Shown piece by piece: positions 51,043 to 52,306 of a stretch of DNA of 52,306 bases. Each line of letters starts with the position of its first letter. Position 1 is the first letter of the stretch. Below the pieces are notes generated by a model. It did no database searches and was not told the DNA's origin. It saw only the letters and a program-made list of their open reading frames with translations. The position numbers and the translations under genes are program-made. Source of the DNA: Actinomycetes bacterium (GTDB lineage Bacteria > Actinomycetota > Acidimicrobiia > Acidimicrobiales > SZUA-35); NCBI GenBank assembly GCA_024280015.1, contig JAJRQY010000078.1, positions 1-52,306 of the forward strand, in the 5' to 3' direction.

Positions 51043-52191
51043 ATGACCACGGCCACCCCAATCAACAAGTCGAAGGCCCTATTGGTCACCCTGCTGGGGG
51101 CTCACCTCGCCAACGACTTCTACGGAACGGTGCTTCCAGCCTTCTTACCGTCGGTGGCCGAAGAGTTCGACCTGAACTACGCCGAGCTCGGCGTGTTGTC
51201 GTTCGCCTTCACCATCCTGACCGGCGTTCTCCAACCAGTGATCGGCAACCTGGCGGATCGAACTGGTCGACGACGGACTGTCCTGGTCTTCGGGTTCGTT
51301 ATTGGAGCCGTCGGTTTTGTGGCCATGTCCCTAGCCCAATCCTTCTGGTTTATCGTCGGAGTCAGCTTGTTGGCCGGATTGGCAGCTGCCACCTATCACC
51401 CTCAAGCAACCTCATTCATTGTGAACGCCTACCCCCAAACTCGGGGCAAAATGCTCGGCTTGCATGGCTGGGGTGGCTCGGGCGGCCACTTCTTAGCTCC
51501 TGCTGTTGTTGTCTTGTCCGTTGCCGCCTTCGGCTGGCGCGTTGCCATGGCCGCTATTGCCATACCCATGCTTGTGACCGCGCTGGTATTGCGTTCCCGG
51601 CTAGAAGAATCCGAGCCAAATCCGCAAGCAACCATTCGTGGGGCAATCAGCCGAGATCTCTTGCTCTTGGCCGCCGCATTCGGGGTGGTCAGCATGGTCG
51701 GACGAAGCTTCCTCACCTTCTTCGTCAAAATGTTGGTGGATGAGGGCTGGGAAGAAACCCGAGCAGGTGTCTTACTCACCATTGTCTTGTTGGTTGGAGT
51801 CATTGCTCAACCCTTGGGTGGCTGGGCCTATGACAAGGTCGGAGGGCGAACCGTATTCAGTGTGGCCATCGGCGCAACCGTCATCCTGATCGCCATCTTC
51901 GGGTTGACCGACGGTGCAGTGTCACTCATTGCCTTTACCGGTATTGCCTTCTTCCAGTTCAGCCTGTTTCCCGTGTCAATGGCTCAGGCCAGCCAGCTTG
52001 CCTCCTCGACCCAGACTGGGGCGGCAACCGGCGTGGTGTTTGGCATCTCAGGCTTGATGACAGCGTCGGCCCAACCCGTCGTTGGCGCGTTAGCAGAAGC
52101 CACCGGCGACATCCGTGTCGCCCTGTTCTGGCTACTGCCCGTTTCGATGGTCGGCCTGGTTCTTGCCCGACTCATGCCTCGGCCCGCTTGA
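51043..52191 (+). CDS. major facilitator superfamily transporter
   Basis: A 382-residue, 12-helix transporter. The N-half has LADRTGRRRTVLVFGF, the cytoplasmic loop 2-3 signature, and LLAGLAAATYHPQATSFI; the second half has PLGGWAYDKVGGRTVF. The NDFYGTVLPAFLPSVAEEFDLNYAELG start resembles fosmidomycin-resistance (Fsr)-type exporters. Substrate unknown. It is divergent from the S66 peptidase with 92 bp between starts; an export/immunity pairing is possible but unproven. Confidence 0.88.
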   Translation: MTTATPINKSKALLVTLLGAHLANDFYGTVLPAFLPSVAEEFDLNYAELGVLSFAFTILTGVLQPVIGNLADRTGRRRTVLVFGFVIGAVGFVAMSLAQSFWFIVGVSLLAGLAAATYHPQATSFIVNAYPQTRGKMLGLHGWGGSGGHFLAPAVVVLSVAAFGWRVAMAAIAIPMLVTALVLRSRLEESEPNPQATIRGAISRDLLLLAAAFGVVSMVGRSFLTFFVKMLVDEGWEETRAGVLLTIVLLVGVIAQPLGGWAYDKVGGRTVFSVAIGATVILIAIFGLTDGAVSLIAFTGIAFFQFSLFPVSMAQASQLASSTQTGAATGVVFGISGLMTASAQPVVGALAEATGDIRVALFWLLPVSMVGLVLARLMPRPA

Positions 52192-52202
52192 CTCAACGGT
52201 CA

Positions 52203-52221
52203 AGCAAGCGGCTTGCTGTTT
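52203..52221 (+). terminator. short hairpin after the MFS gene
   Basis: AGCAAG (52203-52208), loop CGG, CTTGCT (52212-52217), then GTTT. A compact stem 12 bases past the MFS stop, consistent with a weak intrinsic terminator. Confidence 0.5.
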
Positions 52222-52306
52222 CCAAGGGCTGTGACCAATTGGCGTCACCGGGTCCCGGAACCCGAAATCATGGAGAAGCGCTTGCCGATACCGAAGGCAA
52301 GCAGAC

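Noticed and set aside
50883-51743. A 286-codon plus-strand frame overlapping the S66 and MFS genes
   Set aside because: Low-complexity Arg/Ser-rich shadow; both overlapped genes have strong family motifs.
49955-52191. S66 peptidase plus MFS exporter as a microcin-type immunity/export system
   Set aside because: No precursor peptide or adenylating MccB-like gene is visible nearby, so the pairing is probably coincidental.
52270-52306. ATG at 52270 opening a frame (MEKRLPIPKASR) that runs off the window
   Set aside because: Only 12 codons are visible and it contains a hairpin (GCTTGCC/GGCAAGC); too little to call a gene start.
1-52306. CRISPR arrays, tRNA or rRNA genes
   Set aside because: No regularly spaced repeat-spacer array, cloverleaf or rRNA-like segment was recognised; the only spaced repeats are the three 23-bp units at 48568-48636, which are too few and adjacent to be CRISPR.

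Overview
The window is a gene-dense, moderately high-GC bacterial chromosome segment, most likely from an actinobacterium of the Acidimicrobiia type. The clearest sign is a minus-strand housekeeping block in the order fakA-like, recG, rsmD, coaD, DivIVA-like coiled coil, DUF177, rpmF, plsX, acpP, rnc, fpg-like, smc. Other signs are GTG/TTG starts, an AddAB-type helicase-nuclease pair and many short lipoproteins. The taxon is inferred from gene content and order; no rRNA gene is present.

Layout. 1-1,100: the end of an IS3-type transposase, a frameshifted IS110-type transposase remnant and an orphan lipoprotein gene. 1,187-16,505: the housekeeping block, interrupted by two plus-strand genes for proline-rich membrane-anchored paralogues (8,002-9,328) and a 55-codon zinc-ribbon gene (11,795-11,962). 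A divergent Lgt-like membrane protein and a TlpA-like thioredoxin close the block. 16,742-23,285: a cold-shock-like small protein, ATP-type PEP carboxykinase, a dienelactone hydrolase-like enzyme, a 4-TM protein, a PIG-L deacetylase, an amidase and small unknown proteins. 23,387-30,126: the AddA/AddB pair. 30,230-34,664: an alpha-methylacyl-CoA racemase-like protein, an alpha/beta hydrolase, two lipoproteins and a methyltransferase.

34,811-47,357 is the most coherent accessory region, a sugar-catabolic locus. A minus-strand operon of ten genes runs from a DeoR-family regulator through an AgaS-like double-SIS protein, a sugar-binding lipoprotein, two MalFG-type permeases, a GH4 glycosidase, a LacD/YihT-type class I aldolase, two PfkB sugar kinases and an amidohydrolase. 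A secreted right-handed beta-helix lipoprotein is transcribed divergently from an overlapping promoter region. Together they suggest cell-surface attack on a polysaccharide, ABC import of oligosaccharides, NAD-dependent hydrolysis, then a tagatose-6-phosphate-like (galactosamine-like) route of phosphorylation, deamination/isomerisation and aldol cleavage. The ABC ATPase and any deacetylase are absent locally.

47,483-52,306 holds a stand-alone protoglobin, a GNAT acetyltransferase remnant with its middle missing, an AAA+/DUF4143 ATPase preceded by three direct repeats at 23-bp intervals, an S66 peptidase and an MFS transporter.

The most unusual points are an Fpg-family protein at the canonical rnc-smc locus that has lost essentially every catalytic and zinc-binding residue, the sugar locus, and the phased repeats upstream of the DUF4143 ATPase. 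No tRNA, rRNA or CRISPR array was found. No gene-free stretch exceeds 300 bases.
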